A stretch of DNA of 64,000 nucleotides from Lachnospiraceae bacterium (GTDB lineage: Bacteria > Bacillota > Clostridia > Lachnospirales > Lachnospiraceae), in contig CAJTCE010000004.1 of assembly GCA_910574745.1 (NCBI GenBank), positions 124,001-188,000 on the forward strand, written 5' to 3'. The notes beneath the pieces were generated by a model. It saw nothing but the letters and a program-made list of their open reading frames with translations, was not told where the DNA came from and did no database searches. The translations under genes and the position numbers were made by a program. This document shows positions 35,735 through 46,800 of this stretch, piece after piece. Position 1 is the first letter of the stretch. Each line of letters opens with the position of its first letter.

Positions 35735-36595
35735 ATGAAGATTAAAAAGAGTGAAGTAAATATTTTAATAATGTTAATTGGAATTTTACTGGCAGTTCTT
35801 GCCTACTTTGTGGTTTATTCCAGTTTTACAGAGAAAAAGGATATTCTTGCGGCAGAGAACGCCACATTGCAGTCTGAGGTTGAGGAATTGCAGAAGTTAG
35901 CCGATAACAAACAGTTTTATATTGATGAAACAAATAGAATGGATAATGAAATCCAGGATATTTTAAGCGGTTTTCCCGGAGAAATCAGACAGGAAGACCA
36001 GGTTATGTACGCAGCGGGCTTTGAAAGTATGTATTCCAATACGATCTGGGTTAATGGTTTGTCGATAGACGATACCCAGCTTGTTCAGGTAGCGGCACCG
36101 GAAGCGGCAGCGCCCGCAAATGATGAGGTTGTTGAGGATACGGGAGACGGGGCGGCAAACGATGCGGTTGTTGCTACGGGTGGTTTGAAAGATACTGTAT
36201 TTTTGTATTCCTCCCCCTTTACGCTTGATTACAAAATAACATATCGTTCCTTTAAGGATGTTGTACGGTTGATTTTGGAATCTGATGAGCGCATGAGTAT
36301 TCAAAACATTAATTTGTCTTATGATTCAGAAAGCGGATGTCTGACGGGCAGTCTGGACGCTACCATGTATACGGTTTCCGGTACAGATTATATCTATAAA
36401 GAACTGGATATTCCCGGTGTCAGAATGGGTACTTCGGATATCTTTAAATCAGGAACGGTGCTGGATTTGAGTAGAATCGGAGGCGGCGCATCCGGAGATG
36501 GAAATTCCGAAAGCGAAGATGAAAATTCCGAAGGCGAAGATGAAAATTCTGAAGGCGGAGAGGAAGCGTCTGACGAGGAAGTAACAGGTAACTAG
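35735..36595 (+). CDS. pilO: PilO-like pilus alignment protein with acidic repeat tail
   Basis: This 286-residue bitopic protein has a short cytoplasmic start, one membrane helix (about 9-30), a coiled coil (about 32-75) and an extracytoplasmic domain. A linker rich in A, E and D lies at about 120-150. The last ~35 residues are a degenerate tandem repeat of EDENSEG units (36500-36570). PilO normally pairs with PilN through their coiled coils and ferredoxin-like domains. The sequence is too divergent to name on identity alone, but the position after PilM-PilN and the layout support it. The start has AGGGGG with good spacing. Confidence 0.75.
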   Translation: MKIKKSEVNILIMLIGILLAVLAYFVVYSSFTEKKDILAAENATLQSEVEELQKLADNKQFYIDETNRMDNEIQDILSGFPGEIRQEDQVMYAAGFESMYSNTIWVNGLSIDDTQLVQVAAPEAAAPANDEVVEDTGDGAANDAVVATGGLKDTVFLYSSPFTLDYKITYRSFKDVVRLILESDERMSIQNINLSYDSESGCLTGSLDATMYTVSGTDYIYKELDIPGVRMGTSDIFKSGTVLDLSRIGGGASGDGNSESEDENSEGEDENSEGGEEASDEEVTGN

Positions 36596-36620
36596 GTTGA
36601 TAGTCAGTTAGGAGTTCTTT

Positions 36621-38084
36621 ATGAAGAAAATCAAAAAGGACAACAGCGGTTTTACATTGGTTGAATTGCTGATTGCCATAGCGATCATTGCCATTGTACT
36701 CACACCGTTGTACAGCAATTTCAGACAATCTACATATTTAAACGGAAAAGCAAAGCTAGCTATGGATGCCACCAATATGGCAAGCAATCTGATGGAAGGC
36801 TTGAGCGCTTATACGCCGGAAGAAATTATTTTGGGCTTTTACAGCAATGACAGCGTAGATGGAAGTATTCCGGGAAGGCATAATACCCTTAATATTATGC
36901 CAAATGAAGTAACGGTAGCGGAATACGGCGATTTGGTGCCTGTTTCAGGGGGATTTACCAAAGGTTTTATTACTTCCGATTTGGTTTTGGGATTAGGATC
37001 TTACGATTACACCGGAGCCAATTATGCACAGTCTCGGGGGGCTACGGCATCAAAGCCCTCCATAGAGCAGCTTAAGATAAAGGAAAGTCCATCCGGTAAA
37101 TACTATTTTTACGCAAAGGGAGTACATCAGGCGAGAGGCACCTATGATATTGTTGTGGAGCTGGATACTACTCATGAAACGGGATTCTCAGGGGATTTAA
37201 ACGAGGATGGCGTAATAGATTCGACGGAAGTCTATGGCATTAATGATTACGAATCGGCGCAGATCATTAATGTTAATCCTCTGTTTGACGGCGTTTATAC
37301 GGAGAACATCAGTCAGCGCCAGAATGCGGCGGCAGCACTTTTAGCAAAGAAGACAAATCCCTGGGTTAATCTGGAAGCGACTGATCTTTACCCGGGAATG
37401 ACCAGGACATTGGAGGTAAATATTGAAAAAGATCCTGCTACAGGTTTTGTTTCCGTTATTGTATATGATCACTATGAGATACTCTCGAATTTTTCGACGC
37501 CTGATAATCAGTGGGTAGATATCGGTAATGTTTTTGCAGGACAGACTTTGCGCTATACCACTACGGGTAAACTGATTTTTGACGGAAGTACCTATCAACA
37601 GGATCCCAGAAGTATGTATATTTATTATAACGGAAATTACTACTCCAGTAATACGAAATATCTGGATAAATTTGTGATTAACAATTCGGATGATGTTCCT
37701 CTGGATATTTATCTTGTTAGGACAAAATCTTCAGAGACAACTGATGTTCTTGAAGCCACTTATGCTTCAGAGCTGAATATACCGGATCCGGATTTCCTCA
37801 ATATTTATTCCAATTTAAGGGATAACATATTAAAGAAGGAAACGGAAAATGAGGCAAATCGTAAAGACTGCAGACGTTGTCTTACGACCATAGACGGCAG
37901 TACTGTTTACAGTCTTCCTGACACCGATTATGATGCTGTAGTTCATGACACCGGCGGGGTAAAAAAGGAAACGGAAGATCGTATGTATAGCGTCAAAATG
38001 TATGTATATGACGAAGGGGCTGCAGATGCAGGATTTCCGGAAGATATGCTGGTTACGGAATTTAGCGGAAGTTCATTGCAGTAA
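36621..38084 (+). CDS. Large minor pilin with an EF-hand-like calcium loop
   Basis: This 487-residue prepilin-like protein has leader cleavage after G10, F11 as +1 and E15 as +5 (SGFTLVELLIAIAIIAIVLT). The soluble part of about 440 residues is unusually large for a minor pilin. It contains a 12-residue calcium-binding loop of EF-hand/dockerin form, D192-x-N194-x-D196-G-V198-I-D200-x-x-E203. Calcium sites are known in GspG/PilY-type pilus proteins, so a structural calcium is likely. It opens the run of four minor-pilin-like genes and probably belongs to the initiating tip complex. Confidence 0.85.
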   Translation: MKKIKKDNSGFTLVELLIAIAIIAIVLTPLYSNFRQSTYLNGKAKLAMDATNMASNLMEGLSAYTPEEIILGFYSNDSVDGSIPGRHNTLNIMPNEVTVAEYGDLVPVSGGFTKGFITSDLVLGLGSYDYTGANYAQSRGATASKPSIEQLKIKESPSGKYYFYAKGVHQARGTYDIVVELDTTHETGFSGDLNEDGVIDSTEVYGINDYESAQIINVNPLFDGVYTENISQRQNAAAALLAKKTNPWVNLEATDLYPGMTRTLEVNIEKDPATGFVSVIVYDHYEILSNFSTPDNQWVDIGNVFAGQTLRYTTTGKLIFDGSTYQQDPRSMYIYYNGNYYSSNTKYLDKFVINNSDDVPLDIYLVRTKSSETTDVLEATYASELNIPDPDFLNIYSNLRDNILKKETENEANRKDCRRCLTTIDGSTVYSLPDTDYDAVVHDTGGVKKETEDRMYSVKMYVYDEGAADAGFPEDMLVTEFSGSSLQ

Positions 38085-38101
38085 GAAAGGATGTTTGGCT
38101 G

Positions 38102-40798
38102 ATGATGGCTGCGTGGAAAAACAGATTAAAGGAAAAATTAAAGGATGACAGGGGTTCCGCCATTGTGCTGGTAATTATTGCCATTGCCTTTGTGGGCACG
38201 CTGGTAGCCATGTTGGTGTATATGGTATATTTTAACTATTTGATGAAATATACCGACCGTTCGGCTAAAAACAATTTTTATACGGCAGAAACAGCCTTGG
38301 ATATTATTAAGGCGGGACTGGAGCAGGATGTGTCGAATGCCATGGTTGCAGGATATTATGATGTTGTATCCAATCATGCTACCGATTCGGCGCAGAATAA
38401 ACAGGCTGCTTTTGAAATTGAATTCCTGAGATATTTATGTGAGGAATTATTACATGTCCAGACGGCAAATATAGGCGATCCGGGAGCGATTCAGCAACAG
38501 GATGTATATGACCCGACTTATTTTGCGGCATATTGGAATAATATCACAATGCTCGGCGTCAGCGGTTATGATGACTTTAAGATTGCTGCCAATGAGGGCG
38601 ATGAAGGCGCCAGAATGATGACAGGTACGTGGGATTCCGGAGCATATGGCGCTCCCGGAACGGCCACCGGGGCTGACGGTATCAGGAACAACGGTCCCGT
38701 GGTAATCTATAACGGCGATACGGTAGAATTTCAAAATGTAAGAGTTTCCTATACGGATGCGGACGGATATGTTTCAATTGTCCAGACCAATATTGTTGTT
38801 GAAACTCCTCAGGTTAATTTTTCGACAGCTATGAATCTGCCTGAGCTTGATACATATTCTCTTGTTGCGGCAGGCGGCATCTATAACGGCTACGGAAGAA
38901 GCGGTGCAACCAAAGAGCCGGAGACCAATGGTTCCCAGACGGATACAGTCGTAACAGGAAACGTATATGGCGGGGAAGACGGAATTTTTGTTCATGGTAT
39001 AAACGGACAGATTTCTTTTGAAAAGAAGAGTACGGATCCGGATACAAGAAGCTTTACCGTAACGGCTGACAGTTTTAACGCTTTGACCGGGCGCAATCAG
39101 CTGGATGCAAATAACCGTAATCCGGCATCGGTTCCAAGCATAAAGATTGACGAATATTATGAAGTGTGGGCAAAGGATTTATATGTTGAGTCAGCATCTT
39201 TAGATGTGGCAGGTAACTGCTTTATTCAGGATGACCTTACTACGGATGGAACCTATGCGGGCGTTTATTTAAAAGGAAACTATTCGGGATACGGAACGGC
39301 AACGGGAAGCGCTGCTTCTAACAGTTCCATTTTGATAAACGGCGCACATACCACTTTGGATTTGAGCCAGTTAAAGAACCTGGAACTTGCCGGTCATGCT
39401 TATGTTGGCAGCGTACATTACAACGCCAATGAGGATGACGAGATAAACGGCGACTATATCGCTGATATAGAGGCATACAGGAAAGCTCATGAAAAGCCTG
39501 AAGAAGGCAATGAAGGCGGAAGCAGCAGCGCCGGAAGCGGTAACGCTGCAACCGGAGGCTCGGGAAATGCCGGAAGTGATAACGACGAGGATGATGACAG
39601 AATTGATTCCAATGAGAAGGATGTTCTCATGGGGCAGTCTTTGGCGGTAAAGAGCGACCAGCTTATGTATATGGTTCCCGTGGAGTGTATGGGGTATGAC
39701 GGAGATACACAGATATTAGGAAAGAACCCTATGACATACAATGAGTATCTGAAGTTTGCCACTACTTTTGAGCCGGAGCTGGATGAACATGGAAATGTAG
39801 TTATGGAAGGAAATAGCATTAAATATTCCGACCAGTTAAAATATACGGTGGTACGTCTCGACGTTGTGATGAATAAGGTGGGAGGTTCCATGAACAGTTA
39901 CGGAGCATCCTATATTCCGGTGTTCAGACGTGTTAACGGCGATGTGCTGGTGTACTTCTATATAAGCTTTGCGTCAGATGACAAGGCAAACGAATTTTTC
40001 AGGAATTATTACGAAGCGGATAAGGCGGCTTTTGACAGATATTTGAAGACTTATCTGGATAATTACAGGATTTCTTCCGATATTACTGCCAACAACAGCG
40101 GAAAGTTGAGCATTGCGGGTAATATGCTCCGTATGAGCGGAAACAATGTTGTCATGGTACATGATACTTTTGATGATGATCTGATGAATTATGAGGCGAT
40201 TTTAGCAAACAGAACCCAGTATGCATTGTATTATCAGAATCTGTCCAAGTACTTAATGAAGACTACCGATGATTTGGCGGCTCTTCAGCTCCAGAACAAT
40301 GTATTTTCCAATATTACGATAGAAGAGGCTGAGTTTAACCAACAGGTATCCCCGGGAACCTTTAAGAGCTACAAAAACACTGCGGATGAGGTAGTAGCGC
40401 TTGTAGTGAACAATAAGGGAATGGGTGTGTTTGATTTCAGCTCCAGCAACAGTGCGTTAGCGGGAATGAATCTTTCTGATATTCATTTGATTATTGCAAC
40501 AGGCGATGTCAGGGTTAATGTAAGAAATTATGAAGGTCTTATCTTCTGCGGCGGCGACATATATATCGGTTCGGCAAATGAAAGAATTGATTATAATGCG
40601 CCGGAGGTTCAGAAGGCTATGTCTGCAAAGAACAATAACGACAAATATGTATTTGAAGTAATACAGAACGGTATTGCTTATGCAAATACCTTAGGAACTA
40701 CGGATGTAGATCTTATCACAGCAATTGAGCAGCAGAAAGAAGACGATATTATAAGAGCGTCGGATGTTGTGAAGTTTACGAACTGGATTAAGGAGTAG
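38102..40798 (+). CDS. GspK/PilX-like minor pilin without Glu5, 898 residues
   Basis: The N-terminus has a leader ending RG, then S19AIVLVIIAIAFVGTLV. The residue at +5 is L23, not glutamate, which is the hallmark of GspK/PilX pseudopilins that cap the pilus tip. The rest is a very large outer domain (about 850 residues). It has an early segment on membrane-proximal helices, a Gly/Ser/Asn-rich linker (about 463-500) and a run of acidic residues (DNDEDDDRIDSNEKD) that could bind calcium. GspK is normally about 320 residues. The expansion suggests an adhesive or structural tip role (inference). Confidence 0.75.
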   Translation: MMAAWKNRLKEKLKDDRGSAIVLVIIAIAFVGTLVAMLVYMVYFNYLMKYTDRSAKNNFYTAETALDIIKAGLEQDVSNAMVAGYYDVVSNHATDSAQNKQAAFEIEFLRYLCEELLHVQTANIGDPGAIQQQDVYDPTYFAAYWNNITMLGVSGYDDFKIAANEGDEGARMMTGTWDSGAYGAPGTATGADGIRNNGPVVIYNGDTVEFQNVRVSYTDADGYVSIVQTNIVVETPQVNFSTAMNLPELDTYSLVAAGGIYNGYGRSGATKEPETNGSQTDTVVTGNVYGGEDGIFVHGINGQISFEKKSTDPDTRSFTVTADSFNALTGRNQLDANNRNPASVPSIKIDEYYEVWAKDLYVESASLDVAGNCFIQDDLTTDGTYAGVYLKGNYSGYGTATGSAASNSSILINGAHTTLDLSQLKNLELAGHAYVGSVHYNANEDDEINGDYIADIEAYRKAHEKPEEGNEGGSSSAGSGNAATGGSGNAGSDNDEDDDRIDSNEKDVLMGQSLAVKSDQLMYMVPVECMGYDGDTQILGKNPMTYNEYLKFATTFEPELDEHGNVVMEGNSIKYSDQLKYTVVRLDVVMNKVGGSMNSYGASYIPVFRRVNGDVLVYFYISFASDDKANEFFRNYYEADKAAFDRYLKTYLDNYRISSDITANNSGKLSIAGNMLRMSGNNVVMVHDTFDDDLMNYEAILANRTQYALYYQNLSKYLMKTTDDLAALQLQNNVFSNITIEEAEFNQQVSPGTFKSYKNTADEVVALVVNNKGMGVFDFSSSNSALAGMNLSDIHLIIATGDVRVNVRNYEGLIFCGGDIYIGSANERIDYNAPEVQKAMSAKNNNDKYVFEVIQNGIAYANTLGTTDVDLITAIEQQKEDDIIRASDVVKFTNWIKE

Positions 40799-40804
40799 AC
40801 GTTT

Positions 40805-41416
40805 ATGAAAGATGATAACAGGGGCTTTAGCTTAGTTGAATTAATTGTTGTCGTTGCGATTCTTGCGATTTTACTGGGCGTAATGGCAGCCAATATCGGC
40901 AGAATCAGCGGATACCGCGCCAAGGAATGCCGGACCAAGGTCGTTTCCAGTCTGGAGAACGGAAGGCTTGTGACTCTCAGTAAATCCCGTGGGGGCAGTT
41001 ACATAGGGAATACAAAAACTTATCTTGTATTTGTCAGAAATAATGGTAATGGATGCAATTATTGCATTACGATTGTGGAAGACCAGATTACAGATGTTAA
41101 AAAGGTAAGCAAGGGAAACGTTACCTTGAAAATTTCTTATACCAAAAACGCAGCGGACGGGGTGCCCATAGGATCCTTTGACGGCCCTAGCGGTTTAGGA
41201 ATAGACAGTCCGGAGGATGTATTGCAGGCTGCGGTGGCGGCGGGATTTAAGGTTGGATTCAGTCGACAGAACGGGGCTTTCTTAGCCTATGATTCAGCGG
41301 GCAATACCAATCTATACCAAATGTTTGCCAGCCTCGGCAGATATAATTACGGTATAACGATTCATCCGAAGACCGGAGAGGTTGAGGTAGGAGAAAGAAC
41401 CAGGGCAACATCATAA
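40805..41416 (+). CDS. Minor pilin (GspH/FimT-like)
   Basis: This 203-residue prepilin has cleavage after G7, F8 as +1 and E12 as +5 (RGFSLVELIVVVAILAILLG). The soluble part of about 170 residues has a pair of cysteines close together (NGCNYCITI). It is in the size range of ordinary minor pilins (GspH/FimT). It starts 6 bp after the preceding gene stops, and it sits in the four-gene minor-pilin run. Confidence 0.85.
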   Translation: MKDDNRGFSLVELIVVVAILAILLGVMAANIGRISGYRAKECRTKVVSSLENGRLVTLSKSRGGSYIGNTKTYLVFVRNNGNGCNYCITIVEDQITDVKKVSKGNVTLKISYTKNAADGVPIGSFDGPSGLGIDSPEDVLQAAVAAGFKVGFSRQNGAFLAYDSAGNTNLYQMFASLGRYNYGITIHPKTGEVEVGERTRATS

Positions 41417-41442
41417 AAGGTCACTGTAATAAAGGAGGATAT

Positions 41443-43821
41443 ATGAAAAGAGCAAAAACAGACAAGAGAAAATTGAATAACCATGGTTTTTCGTTGGTGG
41501 AATTTTTGATTGCCGTGGCAATTTTGGGAGTTGTCTCTCTGACAATCTATTCCTTTATGAACACAGGAGCCCGGTTTTATCAAAGAACCAGCGCCGATGC
41601 GGATATCCAGTCCGAAGCGCAGCTGGCGGCAAATACGGTCAGTGATTTGATTGTGGACTGTGAAGTCAATATCAGCTATGACGAGACGATTACAAATGTT
41701 GTAAGCGGAAGCGGGGAAACGGGAACCATTCCTGTAAATGGAAGGATTCTGGAAATCAGTAATAAGGATTACCAGTTTCTGATTTTTCACAGGGATACCA
41801 ATTTATTCTATTTAGAGAGAAGGCCCAGCGTGGGGGATCCTACCCAGTATGAGCCTTACAACGTTGATAATGCAGAGCTTTTGGCACAAAATATTACAGA
41901 GTTTAATGTGGATTTAACCCGTGTGTCGGGAAAAGGAAAAGGAAAAAATATTGTTACTTTTATCATGACCTATGAAAAGGGCGGCCGCTCTTACAGAGGA
42001 AATTATCAGGTTAACCTCCGTAATGCGATTACGGTCAGCGCCAATGGAATCACGCCTGTAACCGATGAGGAGAACCTTACCCGGATTACGGTAACGCCTT
42101 CCCCTGTTACAATAGATGTTAAGGGAAAAGATAATCCTGCCTGCCCTCCGGAGCAGAAGGAGAAGGAATTTACTGCAAACAGTGACGCAACCAATGTGGG
42201 CAGGGATGATATTTTCTCATGGAGGATGGAAGGTACTAACGGCGGCGCCATAAATTGCGCAAGTGTGGTAGGAGATATCAATAAAAAAAGATTTAAAATC
42301 CGTTTTGCGGATGATTTAAGCGATGTGCCCAGTTCCTTTAAGGTCATTGCCACAAGCACCATTGAAAATAAAGATACCCATACCTATGCAACGGGCGAAG
42401 CGATCGTATATTTTAAAAAGATTCTGAATTTGAATATCACACCTACAAGGGGTGTGACCAATGATTGCATGAATCCTGAGTCCACGGCAATCTTTGCGGC
42501 AAACTTTACGGATTATAATCTGATGCCCGAGGATAAGAGATGTACATGGAAATTTGAGTACAAAAGAGGCGTGGAGGGCGAATGGGCTGTTTGCAACAAC
42601 TCATCCATAGCCACAGGAAGATCTATGGGAAGTTCTTATTCCGTGCGTTTAGGAAGCCAGGCGGATGAGTACTATTCCTTCCGGTTAACGGCCACAAGCG
42701 AATGGGATCCGACATGGAGTGCGGAATATATTTTCGGCGTAACGGAAAAAGCGAAAATTCCCGGAATTGACAGCCCCAGCCGTGGTGTCGAAATTGATAT
42801 GACAGCCTTATTTACAACAGGCGCTTACGGTTCCTATGCACAACAGAACATGCCGGGACTGGAGACAATTTATAATGTAGAGTTACAGAACTTTTCAGGT
42901 CATGACGTAGAAGGCATTTTGAATTTTATTGTAAGGGATGGAAAGGCGTATGCATATCTGGATTATGGAGATGTGCGTTATACCTCCGGTGCTGATGCCC
43001 TTTTATTCTACAACAGCCCTAATATTGAAGTTGTTATTTATTACATAGATAAGGATGGAAACAAAAAATCAAAGGATGGCGTAAACTGGACTATGACCCC
43101 GGTTTCGTTGAATCCTTCAAGGCCTTTGAGGAATTCCAATATACTGATGCCTAAAGGCGGAACCTATGATGTTACTTTTACAACCTTAGGCTACAATATT
43201 TCCAAGAAAAACCAGATTGGTATTTATATGGGAACCGATGGCAACATGCAGAATCTCAATGCCAATGAATTCGGCATGCTGGATTTCAATCCTTATTTAT
43301 CTGCAAACTATACAGGATCTTTAGGAAATCGTTATACTTTGGTCGAATCGGGTGTGTTCCGGATTACGTCGAAAGGCGATCAGAATATGTATCCTACTGA
43401 GGCCATTCCTATGAGGGTAACCATTGATGATTATTACCGTCTTGTGACACGGTATGCTTCCGGCGATCAAAGTCAGCTGGAGCGTTCCAGCTATGACTTT
43501 AATGTTTATGTGTCCAATGTAGAAGGACGCGACCTTTTTGTCAAAGGACCACAGGATATGGCAAACTGGTCCACAACAACGATCGCTTATAACGGAACGA
43601 CCCAGACCGGGGGTTCAGGGAATGCATCCGGTTCGGTAACCCATGTAATAACGGCGGCGGTTAACCAGGGCGCTACGATTAATACAGGAAACGGTTCCTC
43701 GAATATATCCTTCAGTCCGGTAAGAACTCAGGCAGGAGATATATCCTATTATGAGATGACGATTGACGGTCAGACATACTACTTTAATACAACATACAAA
43801 TGTTGGAGAGCAGTGTCATAA
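41443..43821 (+). CDS. Large minor pilin (GspJ-like N-terminus, Ig-type outer domains)
   Basis: This 792-residue protein has leader cleavage after G15, F16 as +1 and E20 as +5 (HGFSLVEFLIAVAILGVVSL). Residues 30-190 look like a GspJ/PilW-type pilin domain. From about 200 there are several beta-rich segments with spacing typical of Ig-like or big-domain repeats (RITVTPSPVTIDVKG, RLTATSEWDPTWSAEYIF). These large outer modules are not found in ordinary minor pilins. Its end overlaps the open frame of the giant gene that follows, but the likely start of that gene is downstream of the stop. Confidence 0.85.
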   Translation: MKRAKTDKRKLNNHGFSLVEFLIAVAILGVVSLTIYSFMNTGARFYQRTSADADIQSEAQLAANTVSDLIVDCEVNISYDETITNVVSGSGETGTIPVNGRILEISNKDYQFLIFHRDTNLFYLERRPSVGDPTQYEPYNVDNAELLAQNITEFNVDLTRVSGKGKGKNIVTFIMTYEKGGRSYRGNYQVNLRNAITVSANGITPVTDEENLTRITVTPSPVTIDVKGKDNPACPPEQKEKEFTANSDATNVGRDDIFSWRMEGTNGGAINCASVVGDINKKRFKIRFADDLSDVPSSFKVIATSTIENKDTHTYATGEAIVYFKKILNLNITPTRGVTNDCMNPESTAIFAANFTDYNLMPEDKRCTWKFEYKRGVEGEWAVCNNSSIATGRSMGSSYSVRLGSQADEYYSFRLTATSEWDPTWSAEYIFGVTEKAKIPGIDSPSRGVEIDMTALFTTGAYGSYAQQNMPGLETIYNVELQNFSGHDVEGILNFIVRDGKAYAYLDYGDVRYTSGADALLFYNSPNIEVVIYYIDKDGNKKSKDGVNWTMTPVSLNPSRPLRNSNILMPKGGTYDVTFTTLGYNISKKNQIGIYMGTDGNMQNLNANEFGMLDFNPYLSANYTGSLGNRYTLVESGVFRITSKGDQNMYPTEAIPMRVTIDDYYRLVTRYASGDQSQLERSSYDFNVYVSNVEGRDLFVKGPQDMANWSTTTIAYNGTTQTGGSGNASGSVTHVITAAVNQGATINTGNGSSNISFSPVRTQAGDISYYEMTIDGQTYYFNTTYKCWRAVS

Positions 43822-43844
43822 TGATTCAAGGTGGAGAAAAGAGT

Positions 43845-46800
43845 ATGAAAAATAAGAGAAGATTTCGAAAAAGATTCATATTTGCTGCGGTGGCGGTTTT
43901 ACTGATTGCCGGCATTCTAAGCCTTGACTTGGCGAGAAATGTTTCTGTAGCGGAAGCGAAACAGAATGTTTTTACACAGATTGTGCCTTATCATGCCAGT
44001 GGGTTGAAAGTGTTGGAAATTACGCCTACCGTGGATGATAAGGAACTGGGATATTTTTTCCCGACTAATGTGAACGACGAATTGGCGCGTAATGTGGCAA
44101 ACGTGACTCATGGTACAAAGTTCAATTCGGAAATACCTGGTATTGATGAATTATGGGCAGCTGCGGATCAGAAAGCATGGGATAGAGTTCAGGCAGACCG
44201 AAACAGTTGGGCGAACGGAGCTGACTGGTACAATGAACAGGAATTTCATGACAGGTATCTTGCGGAGGAATTGAATGCACAGACGGATCCCTACCTGGCT
44301 GCCGTGTTGCGAAGCTATGGTATGATTAAGCCAAGCGGTTCCGATCTGGGAGTGGGTTCCAATTCTGAATATCCTATTTACGACAGGGACAGAAAAGGTG
44401 TTTTCGGCAGCGTAGGCGGCACCAATGATTATGTTGAAATTGATATTCCGGCAGGAAATATGGTACAGGGACATTATGTTCCCAACGAAAGCAATACCGG
44501 TTCTTATCAATTAACCGACGGCTATTGCATCGGTACGGGGGAAGAGAATTTTGACGGTAATGCCGTTGGGCCTGACGGGTCGCCGATTACGAATCTGGAT
44601 AAGAATTATATTTATAAAAAGACATTAGTTGAGGATGGTACTATAGTCAATCAGGCTGAGATAAGCGCCAATAGTGCAATAGACGTAAGCGCTAACAGTA
44701 CGGATGATCAGGAAATTTATCAATACGAGAAAATTGCTTATGAAGGCAATCTTCCGGAAGGAATTATCTGGGTGGGAGGTTCCAAGGACGGTAACCTGGA
44801 CTTTACTTTTTTACCCAATCAGGCTGACATTTACTACGGCTATACCGTTGATAAGATTGTTTATCTGAACAATAACAGATGGTACAGGGTAGGAAACTGG
44901 ATCAAGGAATACATATTAGGGGATGCAGAGCTAAACTGTCAGGTTACTTATGAGCACAGGACTTTGGACGCGCTGACGGCTGCTGATATCCAGAATGCGG
45001 ATTTGATTTACCTTTCCGGTACGGCAGATGAATATAAAACGGCAGGTCTTGATATGAATTCAGAGCTGGTTAAGGAAATTTACAACCAGAGTGCTATTTA
45101 CCACAAGGCTGTTATTATGGACTCTGCAATCTACAGCGGGGGAGCGGAAGGCTTTACGAATCTGGATAAGCTGGCATTACTGCTTTGGCAGGATGATCAG
45201 GAGTTAGTTTCCACATGGGATTCCTGTTCTTCCTACTTTATTGAAAAGCCGGCGGAACCCGGAGAGAACCCTGACGATGACACAGAAGCAATAAAGGAAT
45301 ACCTTATTGATAATATCGATGCCCTGCTAGGGACAAATGATGTATTTACAACCTTACAGAGTACCATGTTAACCGGATATAACGGTACCTTTGCAATTAA
45401 TAATATCTATGTATATAACCATCATTTTTCGGATTTCCAGAGCTCTAAGCTGGCGGATTTCCAGAGAAATGCGTTGGATAATATAGCAAACGGCGATTTA
45501 AACAGCTATTTTACCGCAACAGCGGCAAACGGCGGTTTCCAGAGCGTATTGGCTTACATTAAGTTAAATAATGAAAAGATAACCACCGGCAAGATGGCGG
45601 AAGGATATGTGACCCCTGCCATTGCCATTCAGTATATTTTATGCTACAGAGGCGAAGACCTGGCTCTGGCTAAGAATGCCTATACTGTGCTGGAAATCCA
45701 GCCTACAAGGCAGTTCAAGTTTAATTCGGGGCTGGAATCTAAGGATTATACCTTAGAAACGCCTGAGGTAAAAGAAAGCAGAAGCGCTTTCATCAGGGAT
45801 TGTCTGAATGAGGATATTGTTAAGGCGGGAAATCAGGATCTTGTTACCTTTGACAGTGTGACCGTCGATGCCTTTAATACCATGCAGACAGATGTGTTGA
45901 CCTCTTATGATGTGATATATATCGGCGCCCTGCATACGGCTTATTATGAGCATGTGACAGGAACTGCGGCGTCTATTGAGCTGGGAACCGGCTTTGTTCA
46001 CAGCAGCGATGCTTCCATACCTGCGTACAATGATGACGGAATGGACGGAAATGTATATTTCAATTATGGCGACGCCATGACGAATGATGCAAAAGAAGCT
46101 TATTCCTCCAGGGATTTGACGGAAGCAAAATTAATAGAATTAAAGGATTATCTCCAGAAAAACGGCCTGATTATTGTTGATGAAGACTTGATGAAGTCCA
46201 TTGAGAAGGGGAATACGGTTATTAATCCTACTAAGGTAAGCAGTGCTACCACTGCACGTTACGACCACGGACGTATGGATGATTCTTCCAATATGTATGA
46301 GCTGTTTGCCTTTGCAAGGGGTGGCAGCGTATCCGGTCAGGACGTGGGTTACTACACCAACTTGGTAAGTGAGGGCGATTTAAAGAACAGCGTTGTAAAA
46401 AAAGCTGATTTAACTTCTTATTTAAATAGAGAACGTCTCAATATGCTGTTTACATCAAAGCCCAGCGAATATTCTTATGCAGAAAACGCCAATGGCCAGA
46501 TGACAATCGTTACTTATCAGGCAGCTGACAGGACTGACGGAAAATATTATTTGGATTTTGAGTTTGTAATTAATAATACGGCGGCGGTAGCTGATGCTAC
46601 GGAGTTTTATGAAGTACATTTATATCTGGACATGAATGCCGACGGTCGTTTCGATGATGCGGAAGAGAAGTTTGATTATTCCGTAACGTTAGCGGCGGAT
46701 GGTTCTCCGGCATTAAACGGCAAGGATGAAGACGGGGTTACCCATTACTCCTTAAACGGAGGCGTGGAATATAAGCTTCGCAGACAGGTTCCTTCCGATG

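Noticed and set aside
42006-42362. 118-codon frame opposite the 792-residue minor pilin
   Set aside because: Complement of a coding region with low-complexity hydrophobic text and no homology signs.
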